This document shows positions 1-32,533 of a stretch of DNA of 64,000 nt, in pieces. Location of the stretch: assembly GCA_963693365.1 (NCBI GenBank), contig CAVNZM010000003.1, positions 12,400,001 to 12,464,000 of the forward strand. Reading direction: 5' to 3'. The first letter of the stretch is position 1, and each line of letters begins with the position of its first letter. Under the pieces are notes generated by a model that had not been told where the DNA came from, did no database searches, and saw only the letters and a list, made by a program, of their open reading frames with translations. The DNA comes from Amoebidium appalachense. Lineage: Eukaryota > Ichthyosporea. Both the position numbers and the translations under genes were made by a program.

Positions 1-242
1 TGTGTGTAGGGGGGGTGGGTAAAGTGTGTGCGCGTGTGTGTGCGTCTTTTGACTCTCTCTGTGGGTGGGTGGGTGGTGGGTGGGTGGGTGGGTGTGGGTG
101 TTTGGGTGTGTATGTGTGAGTGGATGGGCGGGTGAGGTGGGTGTATGGCTGTGTGTGTGTGGGGGTGGGCGGGGTGGGTGTGTGGGTGGGTGGGTGGGTG
201 TGTGTGGGTGTGTGTGTGGGTGGGTGAGTGTGTCTGTGTGTG

Positions 243-274
<32 letters not shown>

Positions 275-430
275 GTACCCTGCATGTATGGCTTGGGTGT
301 GGTGCGCTCATGTGTGTGTGTGTCTGTGTGTGTGTTTGCTCGTGTGCCTGTGTGTGCATTGTTGTTTGCCAAACCATGTTTTTTGCATTGTGCATTACAC
401 GTTCAATACATTTCACCATATATCCACCCC
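1..430. repeat. GT/G-rich simple-repeat block, no gene seen
   Basis: The stretch is irregular (GT)n and GGGT/GGTG repeat with a clean CTGC-type tetranucleotide array at about 240-273. Open frames across it encode only V/C/G/W low-complexity strings, which is what a GT repeat gives in any frame. I see no splice-bounded coding segment here. Upstream exons of the glycosyltransferase gene may lie to the left of the window. Confidence 0.8.
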
Positions 431-785
431 GACATCCTATGTCAAAGACAGCAACATATGTATATGCAAATGGTCCAATACTCTCAAACTTCATGCATCA
501 CAACAGCTATGCACAACGACATCCTATGTCTCTGACAGCAATTTTATCTACCCAAGTTATCCAATATTCTCAATTTTCCGCAACATGTATCCACATCGGC
601 ATCCTATGTTATTGACAGCAACATGTCTATATGCAAACTACCCATATCCTCAATTTTCATGAATCACAACAGGTATCCACGCCGACATCATATGCCACGG
701 ACAGCAACTTATCTATCTGCAAATTATCCAATACTCTCAATTTTCATGATTTTCAACAGCTATCCACATCGATGTCTCCTTCCAC
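425..785. repeat. Minisatellite, roughly 80-90 bp unit, about 4 copies
   Basis: Four diverged copies start near 430, 508, 597 and 682. Each begins with a variant of CGACATCCTATG, continues with GACAGCAAC, then a TATCCAATACTCTCAATTTT-like segment and ends near CAACAGCTATCCAC. Copy lengths vary (78, 89, 85 bp between starts). The unit is AT-richer than its surroundings and has no obvious coding content. Confidence 0.85.
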
Positions 786-807
786 GAATGTCCTTCAATA
801 CACAGCC

Positions 808-8782
<7,975 letters not shown>

Positions 8783-8784
8783 TT

Positions 8785-9245
8785 GGGATATGCCATAATA
8801 TTTATTATATGGGATATACCGTCGTATGTATTATATGGGATATACCGTCGTATTTATTATATGGGATATACCGTCGTATTTATTATATGGGATATACCAT
8901 CGTATTTATCATATGGGATATATCTTCGTATTTATTATATGGGATACGCCGTCGTATTTAATATAAGGGATATATCGTCGGGTATATTGTGTGGGATACA
9001 CCGTGGGACATATTGTATGGGATAAGCTGCGGGATAGACTGTGTAGGGATATAGCATGTGATATATCATATGGAATATGCGGTTGGGTATATTGTGTGTG
9101 ATATACCATGGGATCTATCATACGGGACATACGGCCTGCTGATAATTGCATGGGTTACACCATGGGATATACCTGTACATGAAATAGCATGGGATATCAT
9201 GTGGGATAGATCACATGAGTAATAGTATCCGGCCCGTTCACAGTG
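8785..9245. repeat. AT-rich minisatellite, about 30 bp unit, just after the B3GLCT-like stop
   Basis: Units read TGGGATATACCGTCGTATTT followed by ATTATA. The first seven or so copies are very regular; from about 8960 they decay into shorter GGGATA..GT units up to about 9240. The array begins three bases after the stop codon, so it probably forms part of the 3' UTR. The open frames through it (IYYMGYTVVF-type repeats) are by-products. Confidence 0.9.
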
Positions 9246-9914
9246 CACTAGTTGCTATAATAGGATGTTTTCTCGATTCCCGGGATGGGCCCAGATCGAT
9301 ATCCTCGTTTTATGAGGCCAGCATATAGGGGCACCGGTATTATAGCAAAAGGGCTGAAGGGCCTTCTTTAACGATATGGGGCTTTAAGGCCTCTATATAC
9401 GTAAATACTTGCAAAATGAATGTTAATTACATTTATTGACAGCATTTAACTGAACACTTGATACAAGTTTTTCTAGAATTTGTGTAAGGTTTTGTGGATT
9501 TCGAAGTAACACCTGCACCGTGTGCCGGACGGTACATAGGGCATTTAGGATAGGCACGGCTATAAATAGTTAAAAAAAAAAAAAAAAGTTTTATAAAAAA
9601 TGAATAAGTAGTCCCCTAAAAGTTCGAAGTAAATAACTGGCTTGCAAGAGCCCAGTGTGGCTACTATGGTATATATCTTTCGGCTACATGTCCAAATCAC
9701 TACAAACCTAGCCTTATACATGCACCGTACGTATACATGCTGCCACGGCATATTATGCGCATGCGCACACATGTGAACGGGAGTTAATTAGTTATCCGAC
9801 ACGTACAGTGGCAACTCTGGAGATACAACCGGCATGCGCATGCGGCGGTGCTGCAGTTGGTGGTGTGTTGTGTTAAGTTGTACATATGTTCCGAGGGAGA
9901 GGGGGGGAGGAGAG

Positions 9915-9960
<46 letters not shown>

Positions 9961-10021
9961 GGGGGGAGGGCGAGTGTGATGTGTGTGGGGTGGGGAGCCT
10001 CCCGGGGTTTTTTTTTTTTTT

Positions 10022-10068
<47 letters not shown>

Positions 10069-10235
10069 TGAATGTGATTGCATATGCGCACTGAGAGAAA
10101 TCCCCGTCACAGCGGGATATCATATGCACAAAGTGGGAGGAACACGTTGAGAGACTCAGAGAGTCTACGTATCCACCGGATCCGGACTAGTAAAGCCCGC
10201 GCTTAGTTGTCATCAGTTCCGCCCCTGTGTATGTG

Positions 10236-10288
<53 letters not shown>

Positions 10289-10645
10289 TGTGTGTGTGTG
10301 TGTGTTTGTGTTTGTGTGTGTGTTGTGTGTGTGTGTGTGTTTTATGTGTGTTGTGTGTGTGTGTGTGTTTTGTGACTGTGTTGTGTGTGTGTGTGTACAT
10401 TACGCTCTGTGCACGCGTGTACACGTGCATTCAGGTGAGCGTGGGCACGAATGTGTGTGTCGGTGTGTGTGGGTGCACATGCGTGTTGCATTTATGGGGG
10501 TGATATTTTTTTGTGTGTGTGTGTGTGTGTACACGTGTGTGTGTGTGTGTGTGTACACGTGTGTTTGTGTGTGTGTGTGTGTACAGTGTGTGTGTGTGTG
10601 TGTGTGTGTACAGTGTGTACAGTGTGTGTGTGTGTGTGTGTGTGT

Positions 10646-10687
<42 letters not shown>

Positions 10688-11018
10688 GTGTACACGTGTG
10701 TGTGTGTGTGTGTGTGTGTGTACAGTGTGTGTGTGTGTGTGTGTACACGTGTGTGTGTGTGTGTGTGTGCGTGTGTGTGTGTATATGTATGTGTGTACAC
10801 GTGTGTGTGTGTGTGTGTGCGTGTGTACAATGTGTGTGTGTGTGTGTGTACACGTGTGTGTGTGTACAGTGTGTACAGTATGTGTGTGTGTGTGTGTGTG
10901 TGTGTACACGTGTGTGTGTGTGTGTGTGTACACACGTGTGTGTGTGTGTGTGTGTGTGTGCGTGTGTGTGTGTACACGTGTGTGTGTGTGTGTACACGTG
11001 TGTGTGTGTGTGTGTGTA

Positions 11019-11059
<41 letters not shown>

Positions 11060-11109
11060 GTGTGTGTGTACACGTGTGTGTTTGTGTGTGTGTCTGTGTA
11101 CAGTGTGTA

Positions 11110-11190
<81 letters not shown>

Positions 11191-11215
11191 GGCGCGGGGG
11201 TGGGGGGGGTGGGGG
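9246..11215. repeat. Intergenic stretch: unique AT-rich DNA, then G tracts and a (GT)n array with TACACGTG steps
   Basis: 9246-9890 is complex sequence with no recognisable gene. Two G runs follow (about 9921-9959 and 10031-10066, the second preceded by a T run). From 10225 to 11190 there is a long (GT)n array regularly interrupted by TACACGTG or TACAGTGTACAG steps. The alternating purine-pyrimidine composition and CACGTG palindromes are notable, but no gene is seen. Confidence 0.8.
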
Positions 11216-11218
11216 GGG

Positions 11219-11510
11219 GATGTATGCATTAGAGGGTTGGAAAAATGGAGAAGAAACCAAAAGACAAAACACAAAACGTCAAAAGAAGGAAATTCCGAAA
11301 CCAAACAATAAAAAAATGGAACAAATTTTGGAAAGAGTGCAGGCAGAAGACACTTGAACAGAGCCCATCATCAGGCTGGTTTCTATGCCTCCATAAACGG
11401 GGTGTCAGACTGCAGGAGATCACACACGAACAGTGCGTACATATAGGTGGCATGGGTCCTTCAGGTATTATTTCGGTCACACCCGGTGGATGCACTGTAA
11501 CAGGTGCCGG
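11219..11510 (+). mobile_element. SINE-like repeat, subfamily B copy
   Basis: Starting directly after a G run, the copy reads ATGTATGCATTAGAGGGTTG and continues through an A-rich segment to GACACTTGAACAGAGCCCAT, ATCAGGCTGG and CTATGCCTCC. The copies at 56453 and 58478 share the same blocks in the same order. The block CAGAGCCCATC is also shared with the A subfamily. Confidence 0.75.
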
Positions 11511-11553
11511 GCGGTTGTGTGTGTGTGTGTGTGTGTGTGCGCGTGTGTGTTTT

Positions 11554-11607
<54 letters not shown>

Positions 11608-11830
11608 GGGGGGGGGAGACTTCGGAAGTCGAGACACTATGATAAATCATATGAACAAAACGAGTATATGTTGCAGTGAATCGAGATTACAGAGCAACCC
11701 CCCCCCCCCACACACACACACACAACACCACCAACACCATAACTACCGCCTACACAGGCCTTCCCCCCTCCCCAAAATACACACACACACACACACACAA
11801 ACCCCTCTTCCTTCGGTATGAACATTTGGG

Positions 11831-11874
<44 letters not shown>

Positions 11875-12690
11875 GGGGGGGGGGGGGGGGGGGGGGGGGG
11901 GATTGTGTGTGCGTGAACTATTATCATGTTACATGTTGAATGCTTTGTGTACATAAAAAAAAAATGCCAACGCTAACACTCTACCGTAAACCGTCTGGGT
12001 TTCACACCCGATTTGCACCCGTGGTTCAGCCACATAACCTCCGGGGCTTTATTATGTCTTATTGAATGCTGGAATACCGATTAGGGTGTTGGGGCAAAAC
12101 CCGCTAAATACTAAGGGTTATTCTATAAAAAAAGATGTTCACCCTTCGCTTACATTATCCACACTATGTACATGGCACAACATACATGTTTCTGTATGAC
12201 ACTCAGCGGGTCACCGTGAATGAATGCCCTTTCTGAACCCCCTTTTATTTTGTTTTGAACAGATAAGTGAGAACTTCTAACAGAAGCCCTCCCTATAGAA
12301 TAGAGACAAAACTCAGCAGAAGATCAATAAAAACACTCAAGCTCCTAAAGATACCATGCCATTTCCCCTAAATGTATATACATTGGGGTCGGAAACAACA
12401 AGATCTTTCGTTTTGCAGAACTTTACCTTAGCCACACATAACAAAAAAAAGCAAATCGTACGTGTGTGGTTGGATGTACAATTCAAGCTTGCCTGCATAC
12501 ACACACATGGGTGTACGCGTGGGAAGAAGGAAAAAGAATGCACCATCCAGGTGGGCATGCATGTTCGGTGCATGCCCACAACGAATCATCTGTAACCTAC
12601 AAGAAAAGTTGCTCCTTACACGAATGCATAAACGTTTTTGTATATGCGAGCGTGTGAAATTCTGTACGGAAATCTTTTTCTCTCTCTCTC

Positions 12691-12729
<39 letters not shown>

Positions 12730-12901
12730 CCCCCCCCCCCCCCTCCCCCCCCCCCCCCCCCCTCCCCCCTCTCCCCCCTCCCTTCCTCCTTATTCCTTTA
12801 GTGGAAAGGAGGGGGGAGGGGGGGGGGGGGGGGAGGGGGGGGGAGAGGGGAGGGGAGCAATAAACTTGGAGAGGGAGGTAGAGAAGAAGGGAGGAGGGTG
12901 T
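11511..12901. other. Intergenic DNA with G, T-G, C and CA tracts; no gene seen
   Basis: Homopolymer/dinucleotide tracts occupy about 11517-11606, 11698-11802, 11832-11901 and 12684-12760. The intervening 11940-12660 is complex sequence. Its ORFs are short and show no family resemblance I recognise. Confidence 0.6.
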
Positions 12902-13516
12902 TTACATGGGCTCCGTTACTGCGGCAATGGTTGGTTTCTCAACTTTTACAAAATCCTCATAGCTCATAGATACCGAAATACTGTGGTCGCCAGCGTTGAA
13001 GTTGATCAGCCTCTCCTTCTGAAGCAATTCATCGCACCATGTTGGCAACCCAAACAGCTGCCCAAAGGGAGGAATTGATCCGGGGAGTAGACGCGTGACT
13101 TTTTGGACCTCATCGCCATTGGCAAAGCGGAGGTTTTTTCTCCCCGTTGCCTTTCTCACTGCCTTGGTGGATAGTTTTCTGTCTGCTGGCATGACGAACA
13201 TGACCCAATCCGAATCCACTCGACAAACGAGAGCTTTCGCCCCGCTGGAAAGACTAACATTGCGAATGGCCGCCGCCTCGGCGCTGGTGTAGACAGGGGC
13301 ATGTGTGGTAACATCGTAGGTAATGTTGTGCTCATCTAATAGGTGCCTTAAGCGAGAAAATACTGTCTCTTCACTGGGTTGCTGGTTGTTTGGTGATGAG
13401 AGTGCCTCCGAGGTTGAAAGGGAAGAACGGGAATCTTTTTCACTTGGAGGAGGTGTGGGTAACTGGAAAGATGCATCATCGGTTAGTGCGGATGATTTAT
13501 GCTGCGTTGCTGTCAT
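12902..13516 (-). CDS. YbaK/ProX aminoacyl-tRNA deacylase-domain protein, single exon
   Basis: An uninterrupted 204-residue frame runs from the ATG at 13514-13516 to the TAA at 12902-12904. The first 45 or so residues are Ser/Pro/Thr-rich and probably disordered. From about residue 50 the sequence fits the YbaK/aminoacyl-tRNA synthetase-associated fold: a helix with LRHLLDEHNITYDVTTHAPV, then AAAIRNVSLSSGAKALVCR, a strand with WVMFVMPADRKL, and GSIPPFGQLFGLPTWCDE near the end. Proteins of this family (bacterial YbaK and ProX, animal PRORSD1) hydrolyse mischarged aminoacyl-tRNA, typically Ala- or Cys-tRNAPro. The GSIPPFG loop matches the family's Gly-rich active-site region. Assignment to PRORSD1 specifically is uncertain. 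It is the only intronless gene here, divergent from the acidic ORF at 14268 with about 750 bp between the starts. Confidence 0.85.
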   Translation of the reverse strand: MTATQHKSSALTDDASFQLPTPPPSEKDSRSSLSTSEALSSPNNQQPSEETVFSRLRHLLDEHNITYDVTTHAPVYTSAEAAAIRNVSLSSGAKALVCRVDSDWVMFVMPADRKLSTKAVRKATGRKNLRFANGDEVQKVTRLLPGSIPPFGQLFGLPTWCDELLQKERLINFNAGDHSISVSMSYEDFVKVEKPTIAAVTEPM

Positions 13517-14267
13517 TTTTCACAGCTGTATGTATATGTGCGTAAAATTGTGTACGGAAAAAGGGCGTCAGGGGAGTGGATGGTGAGAAAAGGGAGGGAG
13601 GGAGGGAGGGAGGGAGGGAGGGAGGGAGAAAGGGGCAGGAGCGAGCGAGGGAGGAAGGAAGGATGGAAGGGGAGGGGGGGAAGGGGGAGGGATGCGGGTG
13701 CGAAAAGCAAGTGAAGGGCTGGGAAATGACTGGAAAAAGAGCGCATGTGCACTGCAAACTACGTAAATAACATATGGCTTTGTGCAAACTTTTTCTGAAG
13801 CTGTTGAACAAGTTGAGCGCCAAACTTTCCGGCGAAAAGGCTGTTTCCTACACTAAACGATTATTGGTGAAAGTTGTTTTAAAATGCTGTAAACGGTTTT
13901 TGGAAAATTGTAAAAACTGTTTTCTCTTTCGTAAACATGTCATGATATTACCGCTTTGTACATAGTCACGTACACCTTTTCAAAGTTTCTTGTGTGCCGC
14001 CTGCACACAGTCAATAGTGAACGCTTGTATTGTACGGGAAAGCCATGTTTTCTGAAGATTTTAAACAGTAATTTGAACACACCATCAATGCATTGTTTCC
14101 TTTAGTGCACATGAATATCTGCTATTTTGCTTGTACCAGCACGCTTGAGGCCTCTACGCTATAACCCTACTTCACATGTTTTTGGCACGGAAAAAGGTTG
14201 ATTGCGAGCCCAAAGTTCGTGTTTCCTTGATTTTCTGGCATAGTTCTTGAAATAGTTTAGTGGAAGA
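13517..14267. promoter_or_regulatory. Shared divergent 5' region between the YbaK-domain gene and the acidic ORF
   Basis: About 750 bp separates the two start codons. It contains a (GGGA)n array at 13594-13627 close to the YbaK gene and AT-rich complex sequence from 13770 to 14267. No TATA element or recognised binding site can be asserted. A bidirectional promoter is inferred from geometry only. Confidence 0.45.
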
Positions 14268-16434
14268 ATGTCACGTCTCTGGTCTGCTTTCAAATCTATA
14301 GGCCGATCTGATTCATCCTCTGGATCGACACCAAAACCAACTACTTCTCAAGGGACGAGTTTGGAAGCAAAAATCATGAATTCTGAACCAAACCCCGCTC
14401 CTCCTGCCCAAGGAGGGAGCACAGTTCCGGTTGAAAGTACGGAGTCCCCAGTAGAAAACCCCGTTTCAAGCGGCGTGCGAGATTCGGAGGAGGAACAAAC
14501 GAAAAATTTATCAGAAACAGTAGAAACTTCGGGCGGGGTGGCAAAGGAAGAAGGGGATGCAACCACACCGAGTGGTAGTGTGGTAAAGGAAGAAGAGAAC
14601 GTAGCCCAGAAAACCAACTTGGAGGTACATGTTTCTGTGGTTTCAGAGGCGAATCTAACAACAGGAAAGGAACAAGTAAATGACGAGAACAAGGGTACAG
14701 ATGCACCTTCCCACGGTGCGGATGCAGCCACAGAATCTGTGGGAGAGAAGGAAGGGAGGGATGGGAGGGAGGGAGGAAACGAAGTGGGAGGAAGTGAGGG
14801 AGCAGACCGGGTGACGGAGGGTGAAGGAAATGAAAAGGCTTCAGTGGAAGTGACAGAAAACGCGAGCCATGTAGAGCCTGCCGCACCCAACCAAACACCA
14901 GCAGACACGAAAGATGAGAATTTGGAGAAAGAGGGGGTGCCCATGGCAGAAGGAAGACAGGAGGAAACGAAGGTTGTTTCGGAGGAGGTAGAAAAAGAGG
15001 ACAAGGTGAAGGAGGAGGAAGAAGGGAAAGAGAAGGATGCCGAAACGGAGAAAGGAGATACTGTGCAAGATGGGGAGAGAACGGAAAATGGGGAGAGTAG
15101 GGCAGGAGAGAAGGAAATTGCATCAGAGGATTTTACTGTAGAAGAGCAGAAGGAAAGAGAGGCGGTAGGGGAGAAGGAAGAGAGCAAACCGGAAGGCGAA
15201 ACACAAGGTAGCACGACGGAACAAGGAGTTGACGAATCTACGAGGATGGAGGGAGATGAGAAGAGGGGAAGAGGGGGGCGAAAAGAAAGACAAAGAAGCA
15301 ATAGATGGAGTAGAAAACAGGAAAGCGGAGGAGGGAGAGGCACAAATGGAGGAGAAGGAACAGGGAAAGGAAATTGGGAGTGAGATGGTGCCGGGCTCGA
15401 CCGGGGTGCATGTCGCAAGTGATGTTCCACCGTCGCCGAAAGAAACAAGGGATGCGAAAGAGGATGAGGTGAAAGCAAAAAAGGAGAAGGAAGGAGAAAG
15501 GAAAGAGGAAACAGAATCTGCAGGGGATAAAAAAGAGGAAAAGATGGAAGGGGAGCATTTGCCAACCAAAAAAAATGAAGAGGGGGAAAGTGAAAAGAAG
15601 AATGGCATACAAGAAAACAAAGAGGGAAAGAGGGAAAGCGGAAACGAAACACACGAGAACGGAGGAAACAAAGAGGAAACAAAAGAGAGCCAAGAGAAAG
15701 CGACAGGAGAAGCCAAAGACACAGAAACGAAGGAATGCATGGACGAAAAGAGAGAAGAACGGAAGGAGGTACTACAAACGGAAATAATCGAAAGTAACGA
15801 AGACAGGAAAGAGGAGAAAGTGGTTGAGACACACGAAGAGGAGAAGGTGACAGCAGGGAGGGAAGGCAGTGAGAAGAAAGAGGAAACTGAGGATAAGGAG
15901 GGTGATAGGAAAGAGGAGACTGGAGTTGAAAGACACGAGAAGGAAAAGACAGCGGAAGACAGGGAAGGCGGGGACAAAAAAGAGGAAACCGAAGTCAAAG
16001 AGGTTGAAATAAAAGGGGACACCGAGTCCGAGAAAGGGAAACCGGCCGAATCGGCTACCGTCTCTGCTATGGTCGAGAAACATGAAAATAAGGAAGATGA
16101 AAAGAAAGGGAAAGAGGTCGGGGGTTCGGGGGTGGCAGCTTCGGCTCGGAGTGCGAATGAACGGAAGGAGAGAACGGGGAGCCCGAAACCAAAGGGCGAA
16201 AAGAAACCAAAGAGGGAGAGTGATAGAAGAGAAAATGAAAAGAACGAGGGAAGAGACAGTAGAGAGAGGAGGGATGTGAGAAGTGACGACAGGCCGCCGC
16301 GCGTGCTGGCAGGGGGGGAGGAGGGGGAGAAGGGAAGAGAGGGAGGGAGAGATGGGGGGAGGGAGGGGGGAAGGGGAAGAGAGCAGAGAAGGGAAAGAGA
16401 GAGACCGAGGAGGGATGGGGAGGGAGAGGGATAG
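14268..16434 (+). CDS. Acidic, Glu/Lys-rich low-complexity protein region; frame break near 15270-15280
   Basis: The frame opens with ATG at 14268 (MSRLWSAFKSIGRSDSSSGS) and continues as a Glu/Lys/Ser/Thr-rich chain with recurring KEE and EET units. The same composition continues without a pause in the +1 frame after about 15280 and ends at 16434. One extra base in the G run at 15273-15278 (or a nearby indel) explains the switch, because both halves have the same composition and no splice site is needed. Past 16280 the chain turns Arg-rich, and a second frame (open 16283 onward) is equally plausible, so the 3' end of this exon is undefined. It may be the first exon of the gene continuing at 17060, since that exon enters in phase 0 and is also charged, but this link is inference. 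Antisense ORFs of about 500 codons here are shadows. Confidence 0.6.
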
Positions 16435-16950
16435 GGAGAGGCCCAGGGAGGGGAGGAGGGAGGAGGGGGTTCTAAGGGTGGACACCCTACCCACGGGGGG
16501 CTCGGGGCGGTCGCCTGTGGCATCAACTCTGGTATTGTCTGCTTTCCCGTCCTTCTCCCCCCCCCCCCCCCCCCCCCCCCCCTTCCCCCTCCCCTCCCTC
16601 CTAAAGGACCCCCCCCCCCCCACCATCCACTTCCCTCCCTTCCCACCCGTCCCGCGCTTGCCCCCCTTCCCCTTCCTTCCCCTCCCCCTCAAAAGACTCC
16701 CCCCCCCCCCGTCCCCCAGCCAGACACCACCACCCACCCATCTCCCTCTTCTCCGACATCATCCCCCTTCATCCTCTTGTCTCTCCTCCCCTCCCCCTCC
16801 CCCCCGCCCCCCCCCCGGCCGCCTGCCCGCCTGCCCCTCCTTCTTAACCAGCAGCAGCGGAGCATTTGCACATGCGTGTGCACGTGTCCTTGTGTGTCTG
16901 TGTGTCTGTCACCCACCGTCACCCCCCCATCCCCCCATCCTCCCATCCGC

Positions 16951-16982
<32 letters not shown>

Positions 16983-17059
16983 ACCCCCATCCTTCCCCCT
17001 TCCCTGAGATCATTCCGTTCGCGTCCAATGTAATGATACTAATGCTGCGCTCTCTTCAG

Positions 17060-25812
<8,753 letters not shown>

Positions 25813-26240
25813 TGCAGCACCGAAGAGCCGTGGAGGGGTGACCCGGGTACCTTTATTTTCCATTCTTTGCTATTTCCTACCTTCCTCCTTTCTTAGTTTC
25901 GTTGTTAGTGATATCGTTTGGTAATTAAAATGATGAAGGTTTATCGAAATGGTTGTGCTTGAACGGGAACCCTTGTCGACCCATTCCCCATACTCAACTC
26001 CTTCCCTTCTATTTTCTCGGAACATTAGGGTAGGAACCAAAAAAACTTGTGCTCACGAGGGTGGTGGATATTTATTAACAGGTGCTGGCACATAGTAACC
26101 GTTTCTTATGCTTCACGAGACGTCGCGTATTGCTGAATAATTTTCTTTGGGAATTGATAAGCTTAAGCGCTCGTATGTCCTCGTGTTAGCCAACTACAAT
26201 GAATCAGATGGTATCTGCGTAAAGTATCTGTTGAATGCTT
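25813..26240. other. Intergenic/3' region of the CCDC9-like gene, nothing recognised
   Basis: Complex sequence with no microsatellite. If the alternative reading of the last exon is right (donor at about 25849), further 3' exons could lie beyond, but none was identified. Confidence 0.4.
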
Positions 26241-26244
26241 TTAA

Positions 26245-26774
26245 GGCGAGGTACGGAATGTGATTTGGCGGCGGGGTCCAAAATGATTGCGCCCCGCGAG
26301 ATCCAAATGCTGTAATCTGGCGAGCTATCGACGCGTAAATTGGGCCATTTTGATATTTTCAGCAAAAACCACAAGTGTTGTACCGGCTAAATCGGGCAGC
26401 GGAATTAGCTGAAACCCAAAAAAATAAACGTAACTTATTTTTTTGCTAAAGAACGTCTCATCTCTATATTGCCTCTTGTGACTTTTATATATTTATTTTT
26501 TTCAAAAACTACTTCCTATTATACCGGCGGTCACCAGCCGGCCACCGCGCCTTAAGCGGCAACCGGGAAGGGTAGCTTGGGGGGGTTTATTAGTAAAATT
26601 TTCGTTTTGCTGGAAACCGATGCCCGGTTTTTCCGGAATAGCACCGGCGATTTCCGCTGAAAATATCAAAATCGCCCAATTTACGCGTTGATAGCGCGCC
26701 AGATTGCAGCATTCAGATCTTGCGGGGCGCAATAAATTTGGACCCCGCCGCCAAATCACATCCCGTACCTCGCC
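26245..26774. mobile_element. Palindromic MITE-like element with TTAA target duplication (family 2)
   Basis: The 530-bp element is flanked by TTAA at 26241-26244 and 26775-26778. Termini are GGCGAGGTACGG and CCGTACCTCGCC. Inverted arms of at least 120 bp (26245-26363 and about 26654-26774) share GATTTGGCGGCGGGGTCC and TTGATATTTTCAGC as inverted matches. There is no ORF for a transposase. Terminal sequences differ from the element at 22011, but size, foldback structure and TTAA sites agree. Confidence 0.88.
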
Positions 26775-26778
26775 TTAA

Positions 26779-30373
<3,595 letters not shown>

Positions 30374-30584
30374 TTAGGATCCCCCTCCAGCAATATCGGC
30401 CTTCCACTTGTTGTAGAGAGTGGTGGCTGCCTCCGCCACCTTGTTGCTCAGCGAATATTTGCGGAGGGGTTTTATCACCTGCGCGAAATTTACCCCCATT
30501 ACCATCAAGTTCCCTTTACTTGCAAACGTCATCCCTACCCCTCCCCCCACCTCCCCTCTCCGGGAAAAAAAAAAAAAAAAGGGA

Positions 30585-30629
<45 letters not shown>

Positions 30630-31733
30630 GAGAGAGAGAGAGAGAGAAGGGGTTGAAGAACAATCAATCATGCTCAGTGTGTTTGTGTTTGCGTGCGTGC
30701 GGTGGTGGTGGCGCGCGCACACACACACTCACACACACACAGCGAGTGTGTGCGTGTGTGTGTGTGCGTGTGCGTGCGTGCATGCGTGTATGTGGATGGG
30801 GGGGTGGAGGGGGGGGGGGGGAGGGGGGGGGAAGGGGGGGGGGGAGACTATCTGATGAGGAGACATACATGGGCCACAATCTGGGTGTTCTTTAAGATCT
30901 CGGCATCGATCTTGACGTGGCCTAATTTGAAAAGTGCATCCAGGGCCTTGGCCTCATCCTGTTGAAGAAACAAAGGCAAAAGTAAGACAAAAGCTTCTCG
31001 CCCTTTGCATTATAGTTTTATACCATCAAAAAGCCTTTGATTCCCTTAGGCTTATTCTTATCCCGCTATAATTTTATGTCTGTGATGGTGGTGGTTGGGG
31101 GGAGGTGGAGAAAGAGAAGGAGAAGCTGGAGGGGGGGGGGGGGGGGGGTTTGAATGCGGAACACGGTACGAAGTACGCATACACGATGAGAAGCATGGTG
31201 CAGGACACATGCAAAGGCAAACATTCACGTATGCAACATCAGCCATGCGCACAGTATGCGTCATAAGCAGAGCCCATCCTCAGGGAGGGCCCAAGTCATC
31301 AATTGCGTCTGAGTTTCGACCCCTTAGCCCGCGTATATACGACTCTCCAACTCAGACAGCAGCATCAACTGAACTTGGGAGGGTCAACCCGTCTTGATCA
31401 AAAACGAGCAGGGTTGCTTATGCAAGCAAGGTGAGCAAAACGGTGAAGATGTGTGTGCAAACTAAAGCAGTGCAGCAAAAAATGCGTATGTGCTTACAGA
31501 TGCACGACACAGAGCAACCATGCCCGGTTGCATGGAAGTAAAGCGGTCTCCACACAGTGGTCTGTCCTGAAAGGACACCTCTGAAAGAAGGCTGGGGGGG
31601 TTTGAATGCGGAACACGGTACGAAATACGCATACACGATGAGAAGCATGGTTCAGGACACATGCAAAGGCAAACATTCAAGTATGCAACATCAGCCATGC
31701 GCACAGTGGGGGGGAGGGGGAGGGGGGGAGGGG

Positions 31734-31771
<38 letters not shown>

Positions 31772-32170
31772 TGATAGACCAAGGAGGGCTCTAATCTGCA
31801 CAAGATTTTTGCAGTCATTGGAGTCGCCGGGGGGGGAAGGGGGGGGGGGGGGGGGGGTGGCTAAGGTGAGTATGATTGTGCAACACGTGGTTTTGGAGTG
31901 GAAAAGAGGCAGGGGAGGGGGAAGAGGAGAAGGGGTAGGGGGGAGAGGAGGAAGGGGGAGGAGGAGGAGGAGGAGGAGGAGGAGGAGGAGGAGGAGGAGG
32001 AGGAGGAAGGGGGGGGGGGGGGGGGGGGGGGGGGGGGGCGAAGGAGTATAAATACACAATCGTAACGGACAACATAATGTTGAATGCAAGCTACACTTTA
32101 TTATAAAGAATATGCATAATAAGCAGAGCGCATTCTCCGGTAGCGCCGGGGGGGGCACCGGGGGGGCGCG

Positions 32171-32202
<32 letters not shown>

Positions 32203-32500
32203 TAAATGATGCGTCACATTTTCCATAGTAAACTGGGATGTACAATCACAGTTGTCTCACTGTAGTTGCATGACACGGAACCATGAAATCAAGCACGGGT
32301 GAACAGAATGTGCAACATAGGGAGTGCCCGAGCTCCGGGGAGAGAGAGAGATGGGGGGGGGGGGGGGGGGGGGGGAGGGGGGGGGGGTTTCCAACCACAG
32401 TAAGAAGAAGCGGTGGGAGCTAAGGGGTAGGGGGAGGAGAGGGGGTGAGAGGGGCGGGAGGGAGGGGATGTCTGCATGTGTGGTCTTTTTTTTTTTTTTT

Positions 32501-32533
<33 letters not shown>

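Noticed and set aside
10227-11357. Long open frames of V/C/R (and antisense H/T) such as the roughly 376-codon frame
   Set aside because: They are forced by (GT)n/(CA)n composition, which lacks stops in several frames; no domain, no splice context.
14348-16646. Antisense open frames of about 500 codons (Ser/Phe/Leu/Pro-rich)
   Set aside because: Shadows of the Glu/Lys-rich coding strand; purine-rich sense DNA produces stop-poor antisense frames.
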